Assembly: GCF_014207595.1 (NCBI RefSeq)
Contig: NZ_JACHGY010000001.1
Span: forward strand, 3,814,212-3,878,211
Source of the DNA: Algisphaera agarilytica
GTDB lineage: Bacteria; Planctomycetota; Phycisphaerae; Phycisphaerales; Phycisphaeraceae
DNA: 64,000 bases
Direction of reading: 5' to 3'
The translations under genes and the position numbers were made by a program. The notes under the pieces were generated by a model that saw only the letters and a list, made by a program, of their open reading frames with translations, did not search any database and was not told the origin of the DNA. Positions 1 to 8,681 of the stretch are shown here, piece by piece (positions within the stretch are counted from its first letter, which is position 1; the number at the start of each line of letters is the position of its first letter).

Positions 1-465
1 TTCAGTCTCACGGCGGAGGTGGTCAAGGGCGAGCAGCGTGGCCGACAGCTCGGTATCCCCACCGCGAACCTCGACCCGCAGCAGATCGCTCCGTTCATCG
101 TGCCCGCCGACGGCGTCTACGCCGGGGTCGCCGAGGTCCCGGGCGTTTCGGACGGTAACGAGATTCAGGCCTATGCCGCGGCGATCTCCATCGGAGTGAA
201 GCCGACGTTCGGCCGCAAGGAGCTCACGGTCGAGGCCCACCTGCTGGACACGCCCACGCCGCTCGAAGCCTTCGATCTGTATGGGAAAAAGCTGACGCTG
301 CACGTTGCCCGCTGGGTCCGCGACCAGTACCCTTTCCCGGGAGTGGAGGCGCTGCGTGAGCAGCTACTCCGAGATATCGAGCAGACCCGGCAGTGGCACG
401 CCGCGGGGACGATGATGCCGATCGCCGCCGAATCTTCTTCGTATCCTTTCAAGGTCAAGGCTTGA
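1..465 (+). CDS. ribF: Riboflavin kinase / FAD synthetase, C-terminal part
   Basis: The reading frame is open from the first base, so the 5' end lies outside the window and 154 residues are visible. They match the flavokinase half of the bifunctional enzyme, which phosphorylates riboflavin to FMN before adenylylation to FAD. The signature GRQLGIPTANL is at visible residues 14-24, with the PTAN metal/ATP loop inside it, and a later GVKPTFG segment is typical of the fold. The N-terminal adenylyltransferase half is not in view, so its presence is assumed from the family. The TGA stop overlaps the TTG start of the next gene, which suggests translational coupling. Confidence 0.9.
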   Translation, partial: FSLTAEVVKGEQRGRQLGIPTANLDPQQIAPFIVPADGVYAGVAEVPGVSDGNEIQAYAAAISIGVKPTFGRKELTVEAHLLDTPTPLEAFDLYGKKLTLHVARWVRDQYPFPGVEALREQLLRDIEQTRQWHAAGTMMPIAAESSSYPFKVKA

Positions 466-1553
466 ACTTAGCAACGTACACCCAGCCCACGCTCGAACTT
501 TCCCAGGTCGCCGACCTCTTCCGGCAGACCGAGGGCCCGATCATGGTGCTCACCCACGCCAAGCCCGACGGCGACGCCTTCGGCTCGGTCGTCTCGCTGG
601 TCGCCACCCTCCAAAAACTGGGCAAGACCGCCCGCGGCGTGTTCGTCCCGCCCGTCCCCGAAGCCCTGGGCAAACTCCACGGGGCCGAACTCGCAGACGT
701 CTGGGACGAGGGGTATAGCCTGCCATTCGAGCCCGAGCTGTTCGTCGTCGTCGACACCGGCGCCTGGTCCCAGGTCGGCCCGCTCCGCGGATTCGTCGAG
801 CCGCATCTGGACCGCACCGTCATCCTCGACCACCACCTCTCGGGCGATATCGAGGCCCAGCACCGCCACGTCGTCGGCGACGCCGCGGCGGCCTGCGAGA
901 TCCTCGCCGAGCTGATCGAGCTGCTGATCCCCGCGTGCGTGCCCCCGCAGGGCGGCCCCGCCACCGGAAGGCGTGACACAGACATCGCGGGCTACACCCC
1001 GCTGCCCCAGACCATCCGCGAGGCGCTGTTTGTCGGCATCGCCTCCGACACCGGCTGGTTCCGCTTCTCCAACGTCCGGCCCCAGACCCACGAGCTCGCC
1101 GCCAAGCTCATCCGCCAGGGTGTCGACCACGCCGACCTCTACTCCCGCCTGGAGCAGGGCGAACGGCCCGAAAAACTGGCCCTGCTCACCCGCGCCCTAC
1201 AGAACATGACCTTCCACGCCCACGGCACCGCGGCGGTCATGGTCCTACGCCAGCAGGACTTCATCGACACCGGTGCCCGGCCCGAAGAGACCGAACGCCT
1301 GATCGACACCCCGCAGATGGTGGGGGCGCTCCAGGTGTTTGTGGTCGTCACCGAGGCCCAGACCGCCGACGGCCAGCCCCAGACCCGGATGAGCTTCCGC
1401 TCGAAGCACACCACCGACGACAGCGCGATCAACGTCGCTGACCTCGCCAGCCGGTTCGGCGGCGGCGGGCACGCCCGTGCCGCCGGGGCCAAGGCCGATC
1501 GCACGGTGGATGAGGTGTTGGCCGAGCTTTCGGGCATCCTTGCCGATCTCTAA
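462..1553 (+). CDS. nrnA: DHH-family oligoribonuclease / pAp phosphatase
   Basis: This 363-residue protein belongs to the DHH/DHHA1 phosphoesterases of the NrnA type, which degrade short oligoribonucleotides (nanoRNA) and 3'-phosphoadenosine 5'-phosphate in the cytoplasm. Visible motifs are HAKPDGDAFGS at residues 32-42, VVDTG near 97, the DHH metal motif at 123-125, ASDTGWFRFSN in the middle, and the DHHA1 substrate loop GGGGHARAAG at 333-342. I chose the TTG start because it overlaps the ribF stop as TTGA and gives the usual family length. An ATG-initiated upstream extension would run far into ribF, and the next ATG would remove part of the first fold element. The RecJ exonuclease is less likely because the protein is short. 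Confidence 0.9.
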   Translation: MNLATYTQPTLELSQVADLFRQTEGPIMVLTHAKPDGDAFGSVVSLVATLQKLGKTARGVFVPPVPEALGKLHGAELADVWDEGYSLPFEPELFVVVDTGAWSQVGPLRGFVEPHLDRTVILDHHLSGDIEAQHRHVVGDAAAACEILAELIELLIPACVPPQGGPATGRRDTDIAGYTPLPQTIREALFVGIASDTGWFRFSNVRPQTHELAAKLIRQGVDHADLYSRLEQGERPEKLALLTRALQNMTFHAHGTAAVMVLRQQDFIDTGARPEETERLIDTPQMVGALQVFVVVTEAQTADGQPQTRMSFRSKHTTDDSAINVADLASRFGGGGHARAAGAKADRTVDEVLAELSGILADL

Positions 1554-1739
1554 CCCGACTGGGACCCCTCAACCGCGTTTCCGGGCCGTGATTGCACCCC
1601 CACATCTTGGGGTAATCGCACGCTAATCCGCTGCTCATCCGGGCCTCACACCCCACTCATATCGAGCCTTGGCTGTGGAAAACCTGTCCCGTGGTGTCGC
1701 TACCCTGTCATCCCACCCGAAAACGCCTACCATAAACCA

Positions 1740-1985
1740 AACCACTAGAAAAAAGTGAATCCCGTTAAGCGCTTGAGTTCATGGCGCTTAAGGAAAACGA
1801 CTATAAATAATCACTAGGTTTAGTGAAGAAATCGGTTGAGATCGCAAGATATAGTGGTTATGATGGTCGCCGCTCAGCCAATCTGCTGAGCTTTGGACGC
1901 TAGGGGCGTCCAACGTAAGGCCATCTCAAGGGACGCCAACATACGCCGTATGGACGGTATTTGGTTGGCGTGAGAAGGCCAATGT
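1740..1985. other. Cluster of perfect stems in the gene-free gap before dcd
   Basis: The whole gap from the nrnA stop to dcd (567 bases) holds no convincing gene. Its middle is AT-richer and rich in exact inverted repeats. AACCACTA (1740-1747) pairs with TAGTGGTT (1852-1859) and encloses TTAAGCGC/GCGCTTAA (1765-1791) and TCACTA/TAGTGA (1811-1826). Then follow GCTCAG/CTGAGC (1872-1891), TTGGACGC/GCGTCCAA (1893-1913) and ACGCCAAC/GTTGGCGT (1933-1971), the last with an inner CATAC-GCC-GTATG. Such density suggests a structured RNA or a relic of a mobile element. I recognise no known family. No strong promoter or terminator was identified, and the strand is unknown. Confidence 0.45.
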
Positions 1986-2120
1986 TTAGGTGGATTTGCG
2001 AATCCCGTATTCCGCTTCAACCGGCAGCCGACTGTCGGAAGGAATGTCGCCGCCGAATCTCGAATCGCTCGCACGCCTGCCCGTGCTCACTCAGGGGAAT
2101 CCCAAGGAAGACCGTAACCC

Positions 2121-2693
2121 ATGCCCGTACTTTGTGACAGCCAAATCCGTGAACTGGTCCCGATCGAGCCCTTCGAAGACGCCGTGAAGCGTCCGGGGAA
2201 GATCAGCTACGGCGTCTCGTCCTACGGCTACGACGTCCGCGTCGGCACCCTCTTCAAGATCTTCACCAACGCCCCGACCGACGGCGGCCAGTCCATCGTC
2301 GATCCCAAGCAGTTCGACGACCGCAACTTCGTCACCGTCGACACCCAGGACACCAACCGCGACCACGTCATCATCCCGCCTAACAGCTTCGCCCTCTGCG
2401 AGACCGTCGAAGAGTTCGACATCCCGCGTGACGTGCTGGTGATCTGCGTGGGCAAGAGCACCTACGCCCGCTGCGGCATCATCGTCAACGTGACCCCGCT
2501 CGAGCCCGAATGGCGCGGCAAGGTCACCATCGAGATCAGCAACACCACACCGCTGCCCGCGAAGATCTACGCCAACGAGGGCATCGCCCAGATGATCTTC
2601 CTCAAGGCCGAGCGCGTCTGTGCCCAATCCTACGCCGACAAGTCCGGCAAGTACCAGGACCAGACCGGCCTCGTCCTCCCGAAAGTGGATTGA
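2121..2693 (+). CDS. dcd: dCTP deaminase
   Basis: This 190-residue enzyme deaminates dCTP to dUTP, feeding thymidylate synthesis. Some relatives also hydrolyse dUTP to dUMP. The trimeric dUTPase-like fold is marked by SSYGYDVR (33-40), the nucleotide-binding GKSTYAR (111-117), [10 protein letters not shown] (125-134) with the Glu residues that serve in catalysis, and the C-terminal lid [11 protein letters not shown] (171-181). Length matches the family. An AAGGAA ribosome site lies shortly before the ATG. It lies one small gene block upstream of the ribonucleotide reductase, which fits nucleotide metabolism. Confidence 0.95.
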   Translation: MPVLCDSQIRELVPIEPFEDAVKRPGKISYGVSSYGYDVRVGTLFKIFTNAPTDGGQSIVDPKQFDDRNFVTVDTQDTNRDHVIIPPNSFALCETVEEFDIPRDVLVICVGKSTYARCGIIVNVTPLEPEWRGKVTIEISNTTPLPAKIYANEGIAQMIFLKAERVCAQSYADKSGKYQDQTGLVLPKVD

Positions 2694-2699
2694 CTCCCA

Positions 2700-2772
2700 T
2701 TAGCCCCCGGCTCTGCCGGGGGACGATGCGTCTGTCTCATTCCAACCGCCCCCGGGCAGAGCCCGGGGCTAA
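2700..2772. repeat. Inverted pair of TTAG-led GC hairpins
   Basis: Two short palindromes face each other just after dcd. The left is TTAG followed by CCCCCGGC-TCT-GCCGGGGG. The right is CCCCGGGC-AGA-GCCCGGGG followed by CTAA. Each folds alone, and the two also pair with each other. Similar TTTAGC-led hairpins occur near 42169 and 46852, so this looks like a dispersed intergenic repeat. It may also act as a transcription terminator or mRNA stabiliser for dcd. Confidence 0.7.
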
Positions 2773-2786
2773 CGGATCAACGAACC

Positions 2787-3065
2787 ATGCCTTTTGAATC
2801 ACTCGAATCCGAACTCGCCGCCCACCTCACCCAGATTTGTGAGGCCCAGATGTCCGGCCAGTTCGACCCCCGCATGGTGTTCCAACCCGGCCAAGGCTTG
2901 TCTGCCAAGTCACGCACCGGCGGCGACGACCACGTGATCTCCGCCGACATCGACCGCAACGACCTCCGCGCCCTGGCCACCCACGACTACATCAGCCTCG
3001 CCACCCCCCGAGCCCACTGGTTCGTGACCGCGACGGCCAAAGCACTGACCGAATACGCCGACTAA
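2787..3065 (+). CDS. Hypothetical protein, 92 residues
   Basis: I do not recognise this small soluble protein. It has an acidic, helical N-terminal part (residues 1-22), no signal peptide and no membrane segment. Later it has a charged stretch with GGDDHVISADIDRND near residues 46-60. Base composition matches the high-GC neighbourhood, unlike the next gene. It follows the inverted repeat downstream of dcd and starts at an ATG without a clear Shine-Dalgarno site, so it may be real but is not secure. Confidence 0.5.
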   Translation: MPFESLESELAAHLTQICEAQMSGQFDPRMVFQPGQGLSAKSRTGGDDHVISADIDRNDLRALATHDYISLATPRAHWFVTATAKALTEYAD

Positions 3066-3092
3066 TTTTTACCGTTCCTTCGGAATTATCCC

Positions 3093-3878
3093 GTGGATAT
3101 AGCATCAACACTCAACAACAAGCGACCATCCGGCTGGCTGACTCAGTTTGCAGTCGGAATCATGTGCTCGCTCTCGATGATGCCTCCCATTTTTTTAGTT
3201 GGCGGAGCGAGTATTTATAACGAAGGATTTCGCATTATTAATTCGGGAACCATAGGCGAACGCCTGATGCTACCCCTTGTGATCCTCATTCTTGGCAACT
3301 TTATCTCGCGAATTGCAAGAGCAGTTTTCTACAAATTAGAGTGGCGCAAGCCTCCGCAAACAAAAATTTCGCGATTCCTAGAGAAGAAGTTTTGGTCTAA
3401 GCTTTTTTACTCCGCACGGACTGACACTTCTGAGTACATAACATTGGAACTTGCCGCAAGGCGTATCTGGCTAAACAAAACTGCAATCGATCCCTCAGAC
3501 TTGTCTTGGTCAGAGCGGGCCGCTATCCGACTTAGCCTTGTTGACGATGGGGCGGCGGATGGGTTGAGCCAAAATGAATTCAACGTTGAATATTCAAGAT
3601 CTCTTGCTGCCGCCTGCTTTCTCTCCTGTTCATTGTGCATTATCGCTGCCAATATTTACGGAACTTGGTTGATATCAATCTTGCTCTTTACGCTTTACGC
3701 CGTGTTTTTAAGGATGCACTTGCGTATGAGCTCAAATGCTGCGGAAGAGTGCGCATTTGACGAACAATCTAAGTTGGCCAAGTTCGTATTTGAAAATAGC
3801 ACGGCACATTCAACTTCACCAGACTCAGCAAAATCACAGGAATTAAGCAGAGAGCATCAGGAAGAAATTTTAACCTGA
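3093..3878 (+). CDS. Hypothetical membrane protein, AT-rich
   Basis: This 261-residue protein starts at a GTG. Hydrophobic segments lie around residues 18-38, 57-75 and 172-205 (a hairpin of two). A charged region in the middle, about residues 80-165, would face one side of the membrane. The C-terminal tail is polar and Ser/Glu-rich. Base composition is clearly poorer in GC than every neighbour and codon use is relaxed, which suggests recent acquisition. I recognise no family. It sits alone between a small orphan gene and nrdJ. Confidence 0.6.
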   Translation: MDIASTLNNKRPSGWLTQFAVGIMCSLSMMPPIFLVGGASIYNEGFRIINSGTIGERLMLPLVILILGNFISRIARAVFYKLEWRKPPQTKISRFLEKKFWSKLFYSARTDTSEYITLELAARRIWLNKTAIDPSDLSWSERAAIRLSLVDDGAADGLSQNEFNVEYSRSLAAACFLSCSLCIIAANIYGTWLISILLFTLYAVFLRMHLRMSSNAAEECAFDEQSKLAKFVFENSTAHSTSPDSAKSQELSREHQEEILT

Positions 3879-3974
3879 CTGGGCTTTTCGACAGACCATA
3901 CCCCGCCGCGGGCAGGGACGACCCACGGCTGACCGATTTATTGACTTTTATTTTTACAGAGGATTAGGGGCTAC

Positions 3975-6900
3975 ATGCAGATCAAACGGAAATTTACCGA
4001 AGCGGGCAAGGACGTCTTCAGCACCGTCGAGTGGACCACACGGTCGACCAAAATCGCCAACATGGACGGCAGCGTCGTGTTCGAAATGAACGACGCCGAG
4101 CTGCCCAAGGCCTGGTCACAACTCGCTTCGGACATCATGGTTTCCAAGTACTTCCGCAAGGCTGGGGTGCCTTCGGACGGCGGACCCAACGGCATCGCGT
4201 CGCCCGACTTTCAGGAAGGCGACAAGGTCACCAACGGCCCCGAGAAGTCGGCCAAGCAAGTCATCCACCGCCTGGCCGGTTGCTGGCGTCACTGGGGTGA
4301 GAGCCACGGCTACTTCGACACCGCCGAGGACGCCCAGGCGTTCTACGACGAACTCTGCCACATGATGCTGCACCAGCAGTGCGCCCCCAACAGCCCCCAG
4401 TGGTTCAACACCGGCCTCAATTGGGCCTACGGCATCAACGGCCCCGCCCAGGGCCACCACTACGTCGATCCCAAGACCGGCAAGGCCAAGAAGTCCGAAG
4501 ACGCCTACACCCACCCCCAACCCCACGCCTGCTTCATCCAGTCGGTTGAAGACGACCTGGTCGGCGAAGCGGGCATCATGGACCTGTGGACCCGTGAAGC
4601 CCGCCTGTTCAAGTACGGCAGCGGCACCGGCACCAACTTCTCCAACATCCGCGGCGAAGACGAGCCCCTGTCGGGCGGCGGCAAGTCGTCGGGCCTGATG
4701 AGCTTCCTCAAGATCGGTGACCGCGCTGCGGGGGCGATCAAGTCCGGCGGCACCACCCGCCGTGCGGCCAAGATGGTCTGCCTCGACCTCGACCACCCCG
4801 ACATCGAAAACTTCGTGTCGTGGAAGGTCCGCGAAGAGATCAAGGTCGCGGCCCTGGTTGAAGGCATGAAGCACCTCGGCGACGAGATGCAATACACCGC
4901 CAAGGAGCTCGGCCTCGTCCTCGACTACGACTTCAATGGCGAGTCGTACCAAACCGTCGCGGGTCAGAACTCCAACAACTCGGTCCGCATCTCCAACGAC
5001 TTCTTCCGCGCCGTGCGTGAGAACGGCGACTGGGGCCTGGTGCGTCGTACGGATGGCGAGCTCGCCAAGACCGTCAACGCCAAAGAGCTATGGGACAAGA
5101 TCGGCTACGCCGCGTGGCGTTGTGCCGACCCGGGCGTGCAGTACGACTCGACCATCAACGAGTGGCACACCTGCCCGGAAGCGGGGCGGATCAACGCGTC
5201 CAACCCCTGCTCGGAATACATGTTCCTGGACAACACCGCGTGCAACCTCGCGTCGCTGAACCTCCTGACGTTCTACAACGCCAAGGAACGCACCTTCGAC
5301 GTCGAGCGGTTCGAGCACGGCGTGGCGCTGTGGACCATCGTGCTGGAGATCAGCGTGCTGATGGCCCAGTTCCCCTCCAAGGAGATCGCCGAGCTGAGCT
5401 ACAAGTTCCGCACGCTGGGTCTGGGCTACGCCAACCTCGGCGCGATGCTGATGCAAGCGGGTATCCCGTACGACAGCGAACGCGGCCGGGCGATCTGCGG
5501 CTGCATCAGCTCGACGCTGACCGGCAAGAGCTACGACACCAGCGCCAAGATGGCCAAGGAGCTCGGGGCGTTCCCGGGCTACAAGAAGAACAAAAAGGCG
5601 GGTGACAACATGCTCCGGGTCATCCGCAACCACCGACGCGCCGCCTACGGCGTCACTTCCTCCAACGCCGAGGCGGCCGCGGTTGGTGGGTACGAAGGCC
5701 TCGAAATCAACCCCGTGCCCATCGACGCCGACAAGCTCACCGACGAAAGCGAAAGCTTCGGCACCCTCGCCAACAGCGACGACCTGATCGCCTCGGCCCG
5801 CAAGTGCTGGGACGACGCGCTCAAGCACGGCGAGAAGCACGGCTACCGCAACGCCCAGGCCACCGTCATCGCGCCCACCGGCACGATCGGCCTGCTCATG
5901 GACTGCGACACCACCGGCGTCGAACCCGACTTCGCCCTGGTCAAGTTCAAGAAGCTCGCGGGCGGCGGCTACTTCAAGATCGCCAACCAGTCCCTGCGTC
6001 CGGCCCTCGAATCGCTCGGCTACGACAAGGACCAGGTCAAGGACGTGCTCACCCACGTCATGGGCACCCTCTCGCTGGACGTCCCCGTCCCCGGCGGCGA
6101 CCAGACCTTCGCGGGTTGGCTCATGGACAAGGGCTTCGAGAGCGACGACCTGGCGAAGATCACCGACGCCCTGCCGACGATCTTCGACATCAGCTTTGCG
6201 TTCAACGCCTGGACGCTCGGCGAAGACTGCATGGACCGCATCGACCGCGTCGAAGAAGCCAAAGACCCGAGCTTCAACCTGCTCAAGTCGCTGGGCTTGT
6301 CGGGCAAGCAGATCACCGAGCTGAACGCCGTGATCTGCGGTACGCAGACCGTCGAAGGCGCCCCGCACCTCAAGGACGAGCACCTGCCCGTCTTCGACTG
6401 TGCCAACAAGTGCGGCCCGACCGGCGAGCGGTTCATCCACGCCCACGGCCACATCCGCATGATGGCCGCGGCTCAGCCCTTCATCAGCGGCGCAATCTCC
6501 AAGACGATCAACCTGCCCAACGAGGCCACCATCGAAGACATCCAGGACTCCTACGAGCTGTCCTGGGAGCTCGGCCTCAAGGCCAACGCCCTGTACCGCG
6601 ACGGATGCAAGCTCAGCCAGCCGCTCAACAACAAGGCGAGCGATGAAGAGGAAGACGACGGCGTCGAAGATGTCGAAGGCATCGAAGCCGCCCTCGAAGA
6701 GGTCGCCGAGGACATCGTCGAGACGGCCGCGGTCGCCGCCGCCGCGGATGCGTTGCAGAGCACCGAGACTGTCCGCACCGTCGAGAAGGTGGTCGAGAAG
6801 ATCGTCGAACGCCCGATGCGTCGCCGTCTGCCCGACACCCGCACCAGCCGGACCCACAAGTTCAACGTCGCGGGCCACGAGGGCTACCTCACCGTCGGCC

Positions 6901-7580
6901 TCTACGACGACGGCCAGCCCGGCGAACTGTTCATCACCATGGCCAAGGAAGGCTCGACCATCGGCGGCCTGATGGACTCGCTCGGCACCGCGATCTCGGT
7001 CGCCCTGCAGTACGGCGTGCCCACCTCGTCGCTGGTCACCAAGTTCAGCCACCAACGCTTCGAGCCCGCGGGCATGACGCACAACCGCGACATCCCGTTC
7101 GCCAAGTCGCTCGTGGACTACATCTTCCGCTGGATGGGTATGGAGTTCGTCCCCGGCTACCGCGAGGCCAACGCCCCGCAACGCCCCAGCGACAAGAAGA
7201 CCGAATCCAAGAAGGAAGAGGCCCCCAAGGCCAAGGTCGCGATGCCGGCCGTCGTCGAGGGCAAAGCCCAGGACGACAAGCCCAAGTCCGACCGCGTGAA
7301 GATCACCGATGTCGAGGCCAAGGCCGACGAAGCCACCGAAACCGGCGACCGTGCCTGGGGCTTCGCGGAAGGCAAAGCCGCCGACAAGACGACCGCCAAG
7401 GCTCCCGCGGTCGAGCAAGCGACCGAAACCGCCACGGCCACCGAGAGCAACACGCTCACCGAAGCCATGAGCTCGATGCAGGCCGACGCCCCGGCGTGCG
7501 ACGTCTGCGGCACCATCACCGTCCGCAACGGCACCTGCTACAAGTGCCTGAACTGCGGTGCCTCGATGGGCTGCTCGTAA
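3975..7580 (+). CDS. nrdJ: Adenosylcobalamin-dependent (class II) ribonucleoside-diphosphate reductase
   Basis: The 1201-residue enzyme reduces ribonucleotides to deoxyribonucleotides with a thiyl radical made from coenzyme B12, so it works with or without oxygen. Visible features are NSPQWFNTG near residue 137, the first redox cysteine in HACF (Cys186), and the catalytic NPCSE (410-414) with the thiyl Cys412 and base Glu414. An acidic linker follows near 893-945, then the conserved LPDTRTSRTHKF segment and the GGLMDSLGT region of vitamin B12-type NrdJ. The C-terminus is a Cys-rich ribbon (CDVCG...CYKCLNCG) that should re-reduce or bind metal. No cobalamin riboswitch box was seen upstream. 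No nrdA/nrdB or nrdD is in the window. Confidence 0.97.
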   Translation: MQIKRKFTEAGKDVFSTVEWTTRSTKIANMDGSVVFEMNDAELPKAWSQLASDIMVSKYFRKAGVPSDGGPNGIASPDFQEGDKVTNGPEKSAKQVIHRLAGCWRHWGESHGYFDTAEDAQAFYDELCHMMLHQQCAPNSPQWFNTGLNWAYGINGPAQGHHYVDPKTGKAKKSEDAYTHPQPHACFIQSVEDDLVGEAGIMDLWTREARLFKYGSGTGTNFSNIRGEDEPLSGGGKSSGLMSFLKIGDRAAGAIKSGGTTRRAAKMVCLDLDHPDIENFVSWKVREEIKVAALVEGMKHLGDEMQYTAKELGLVLDYDFNGESYQTVAGQNSNNSVRISNDFFRAVRENGDWGLVRRTDGELAKTVNAKELWDKIGYAAWRCADPGVQYDSTINEWHTCPEAGRINASNPCSEYMFLDNTACNLASLNLLTFYNAKERTFDVERFEHGVALWTIVLEISVLMAQFPSKEIAELSYKFRTLGLGYANLGAMLMQAGIPYDSERGRAICGCISSTLTGKSYDTSAKMAKELGAFPGYKKNKKAGDNMLRVIRNHRRAAYGVTSSNAEAAAVGGYEGLEINPVPIDADKLTDESESFGTLANSDDLIASARKCWDDALKHGEKHGYRNAQATVIAPTGTIGLLMDCDTTGVEPDFALVKFKKLAGGGYFKIANQSLRPALESLGYDKDQVKDVLTHVMGTLSLDVPVPGGDQTFAGWLMDKGFESDDLAKITDALPTIFDISFAFNAWTLGEDCMDRIDRVEEAKDPSFNLLKSLGLSGKQITELNAVICGTQTVEGAPHLKDEHLPVFDCANKCGPTGERFIHAHGHIRMMAAAQPFISGAISKTINLPNEATIEDIQDSYELSWELGLKANALYRDGCKLSQPLNNKASDEEEDDGVEDVEGIEAALEEVAEDIVETAAVAAAADALQSTETVRTVEKVVEKIVERPMRRRLPDTRTSRTHKFNVAGHEGYLTVGLYDDGQPGELFITMAKEGSTIGGLMDSLGTAISVALQYGVPTSSLVTKFSHQRFEPAGMTHNRDIPFAKSLVDYIFRWMGMEFVPGYREANAPQRPSDKKTESKKEEAPKAKVAMPAVVEGKAQDDKPKSDRVKITDVEAKADEATETGDRAWGFAEGKAADKTTAKAPAVEQATETATATESNTLTEAMSSMQADAPACDVCGTITVRNGTCYKCLNCGASMGCS

Positions 7581-7590
7581 ACCACACACC

Positions 7591-7622
7591 CCGCGTCGCA
7601 CGCTCACCGGCGTGCGACGCGG
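7591..7622 (+). terminator. 13-bp GC hairpin after nrdJ
   Basis: CCGCGTCGCACGC and its exact complement GCGTGCGACGCGG flank a 6-base loop and start ten bases after the nrdJ stop. The stem is perfect and very stable, but only TT follows, so it is a weak intrinsic terminator or a 3'-end stabiliser. Confidence 0.6.
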
Positions 7623-7805
7623 TTGGACTCGCAACAGAGTCCGACAATTGAAGACGCCCCTAACCGAGGGGAAGCGAACGCGGCAGGTTCAACCCAAGGA
7701 CGATTTTTGCAGGATGCCCCACTGAACCACGACTCTCTCTGAGCTCGCACGACGCGACGCCCGGGGCCAAGGCCGGCCCCAAGCCCAACAGCTTCCTTCT
7801 CCCTC
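7623..7805 (+). ncRNA. Possible structured transcript between nrdJ hairpin and terminator
   Basis: No convincing gene is seen between the nrdJ hairpin and the strong terminator about 200 bases further on. The stretch holds small stems, for example GGACTC/GAGTCC (7625-7642) and CCCCT/AGGGG (7657-7671), and a GGGGCC...GGCCCC stem further on. A separate terminator so far from nrdJ hints at an independent small RNA on the plus strand. I could not match it to 6S RNA, tmRNA, SRP RNA or RNase P, so identity and even existence are uncertain. Confidence 0.25.
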
Positions 7806-7842
7806 CCCCCGATCGGACCCACCACCGATCGGGGGCTTTTTT
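7806..7842 (+). terminator. Rho-independent terminator
   Basis: CCCCCGATCGG and CCGATCGGGGG form an 11-bp stem around an 8-base loop, followed by C and six T residues on the plus strand. On the minus strand the hairpin is not followed by T residues, so it terminates rightward transcription, either long nrdJ transcripts or a small RNA. It lies in the convergent gap before the minus-strand operon. Confidence 0.85.
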
Positions 7843-7924
7843 ATCCGCCCCAAGATGCACTATCTCAGCGCACGATAAAGCGCCCTCGGTATCTGACTAA
7901 AGAGCATGGATATCCGCCAGGAGA

Positions 7925-8248
7925 TTACATCACCGAATGGCCGCAATGGATCAACTCGGAGGCCCGATACAGAGCTACCCCGGCGATGAAGAACGTCAGG
8001 AGAAACAGAATGATCGCGGCGAGCAGGACCGCCCAGAGATGGACCAGCGATGGTTCCACCCGAAGCCGAAAGGCGTGACGCACCGCCCAGACCTGGTCAA
8101 GCTTCTCCGCAGTCCAACCCGCGTCCAACGCGTGAATCCGGTGGTCCTGCCAATAACGAACATACACACCAGCCCCAATCCATCCCCAGATCACCGCCAG
8201 GCTTTGGCGCAGGAAACGGCTGGAGGTATGGGCACACTCAAACATCAT
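7925..8248 (-). CDS. Small membrane protein coupled to HIT gene
   Basis: This 107-residue protein has a likely membrane segment at about residues 15-32 and a stronger one at about 71-95, with a basic, aromatic stretch between them. It begins with ATG inside the stop of the HIT gene (ATGA overlap), the main reason to accept it as real. A second ATG follows directly. I recognise no family. It is the last gene of the long pilus/secretion operon and may simply ride on that transcript. Confidence 0.6.
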   Translation of the reverse strand: MMFECAHTSSRFLRQSLAVIWGWIGAGVYVRYWQDHRIHALDAGWTAEKLDQVWAVRHAFRLRVEPSLVHLWAVLLAAIILFLLTFFIAGVALYRASELIHCGHSVM

Positions 8249-8670
8249 GCGCTTCCCAGCGCGGCAACGATCTTCGCTTTTAAATCCGCCGCATCCTCAT
8301 CGCTCAGCTGACCCGCAGGCCAATTGAATTCCAGCCCCGCGTGTGGGCTCTTGGCGGTATACCGCGGAATGAAATGGAAGTGCACATGCATCACGACCTG
8401 CCCCGCGGCGCCACCGTTGTTCTGCAAAACATTGACGCCGTCGCAACCGGTAGCGGCTTTCACCGCCGAGCACAGCCGGGGCATTACACGCCCTAGCGCG
8501 GCACCAACTTCTGCCGGCATCTCGCCAAGCTCCACATAGCAGACCTTAGGAATCAACAGGCAATGCCCACGCGACAGGGGGCCAATATCGAGAAACGCCA
8601 AGACGTGCTCGTCTTCGTAAATGCGATGGCAAGGTATCTCCCCAGCCACGATTTTTTCAAAGATCGACAT
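8245..8670 (-). CDS. HIT-family nucleotide hydrolase/transferase
   Basis: This 141-residue cytoplasmic protein has the histidine-triad signature HVHFH at residues 95-99, inside QVVMHVHFHFIPR. The start, MSIFEKIVAGEIP, is typical of the HINT/Hit-like branch. Members hydrolyse nucleoside phosphoramidates or related nucleotidyl conjugates, and the physiological substrate cannot be read from sequence. Eleven bases separate it from the large GspK-like gene upstream, and its stop overlaps the next start, so it is part of the same operon although its role is probably unrelated. Confidence 0.9.
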   Translation of the reverse strand: MSIFEKIVAGEIPCHRIYEDEHVLAFLDIGPLSRGHCLLIPKVCYVELGEMPAEVGAALGRVMPRLCSAVKAATGCDGVNVLQNNGGAAGQVVMHVHFHFIPRYTAKSPHAGLEFNWPAGQLSDEDAADLKAKIVAALGSA

Positions 8671-8681
8671 GCTCTACAACA

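Noticed and set aside
1668-1700. DnaA-like box (TGTGGAAAA) hinting at an origin
   Set aside because: Only one variant box is present, with no dnaA or dnaN gene and no cluster of boxes.
1893-1971. Integron attC site
   Set aside because: GTCCAAC fits one core motif, but the partner core does not match and no integrase or cassette array is near.
3879-3974. Cobalamin riboswitch upstream of nrdJ
   Set aside because: The 96-base leader has no B12-box-like element and is too short for the usual fold.
5088-7634. Long open frame opposite nrdJ
   Set aside because: It is a GC-driven mirror of nrdJ, with Val/Gly/Asp-rich low-complexity sequence and no family resemblance.
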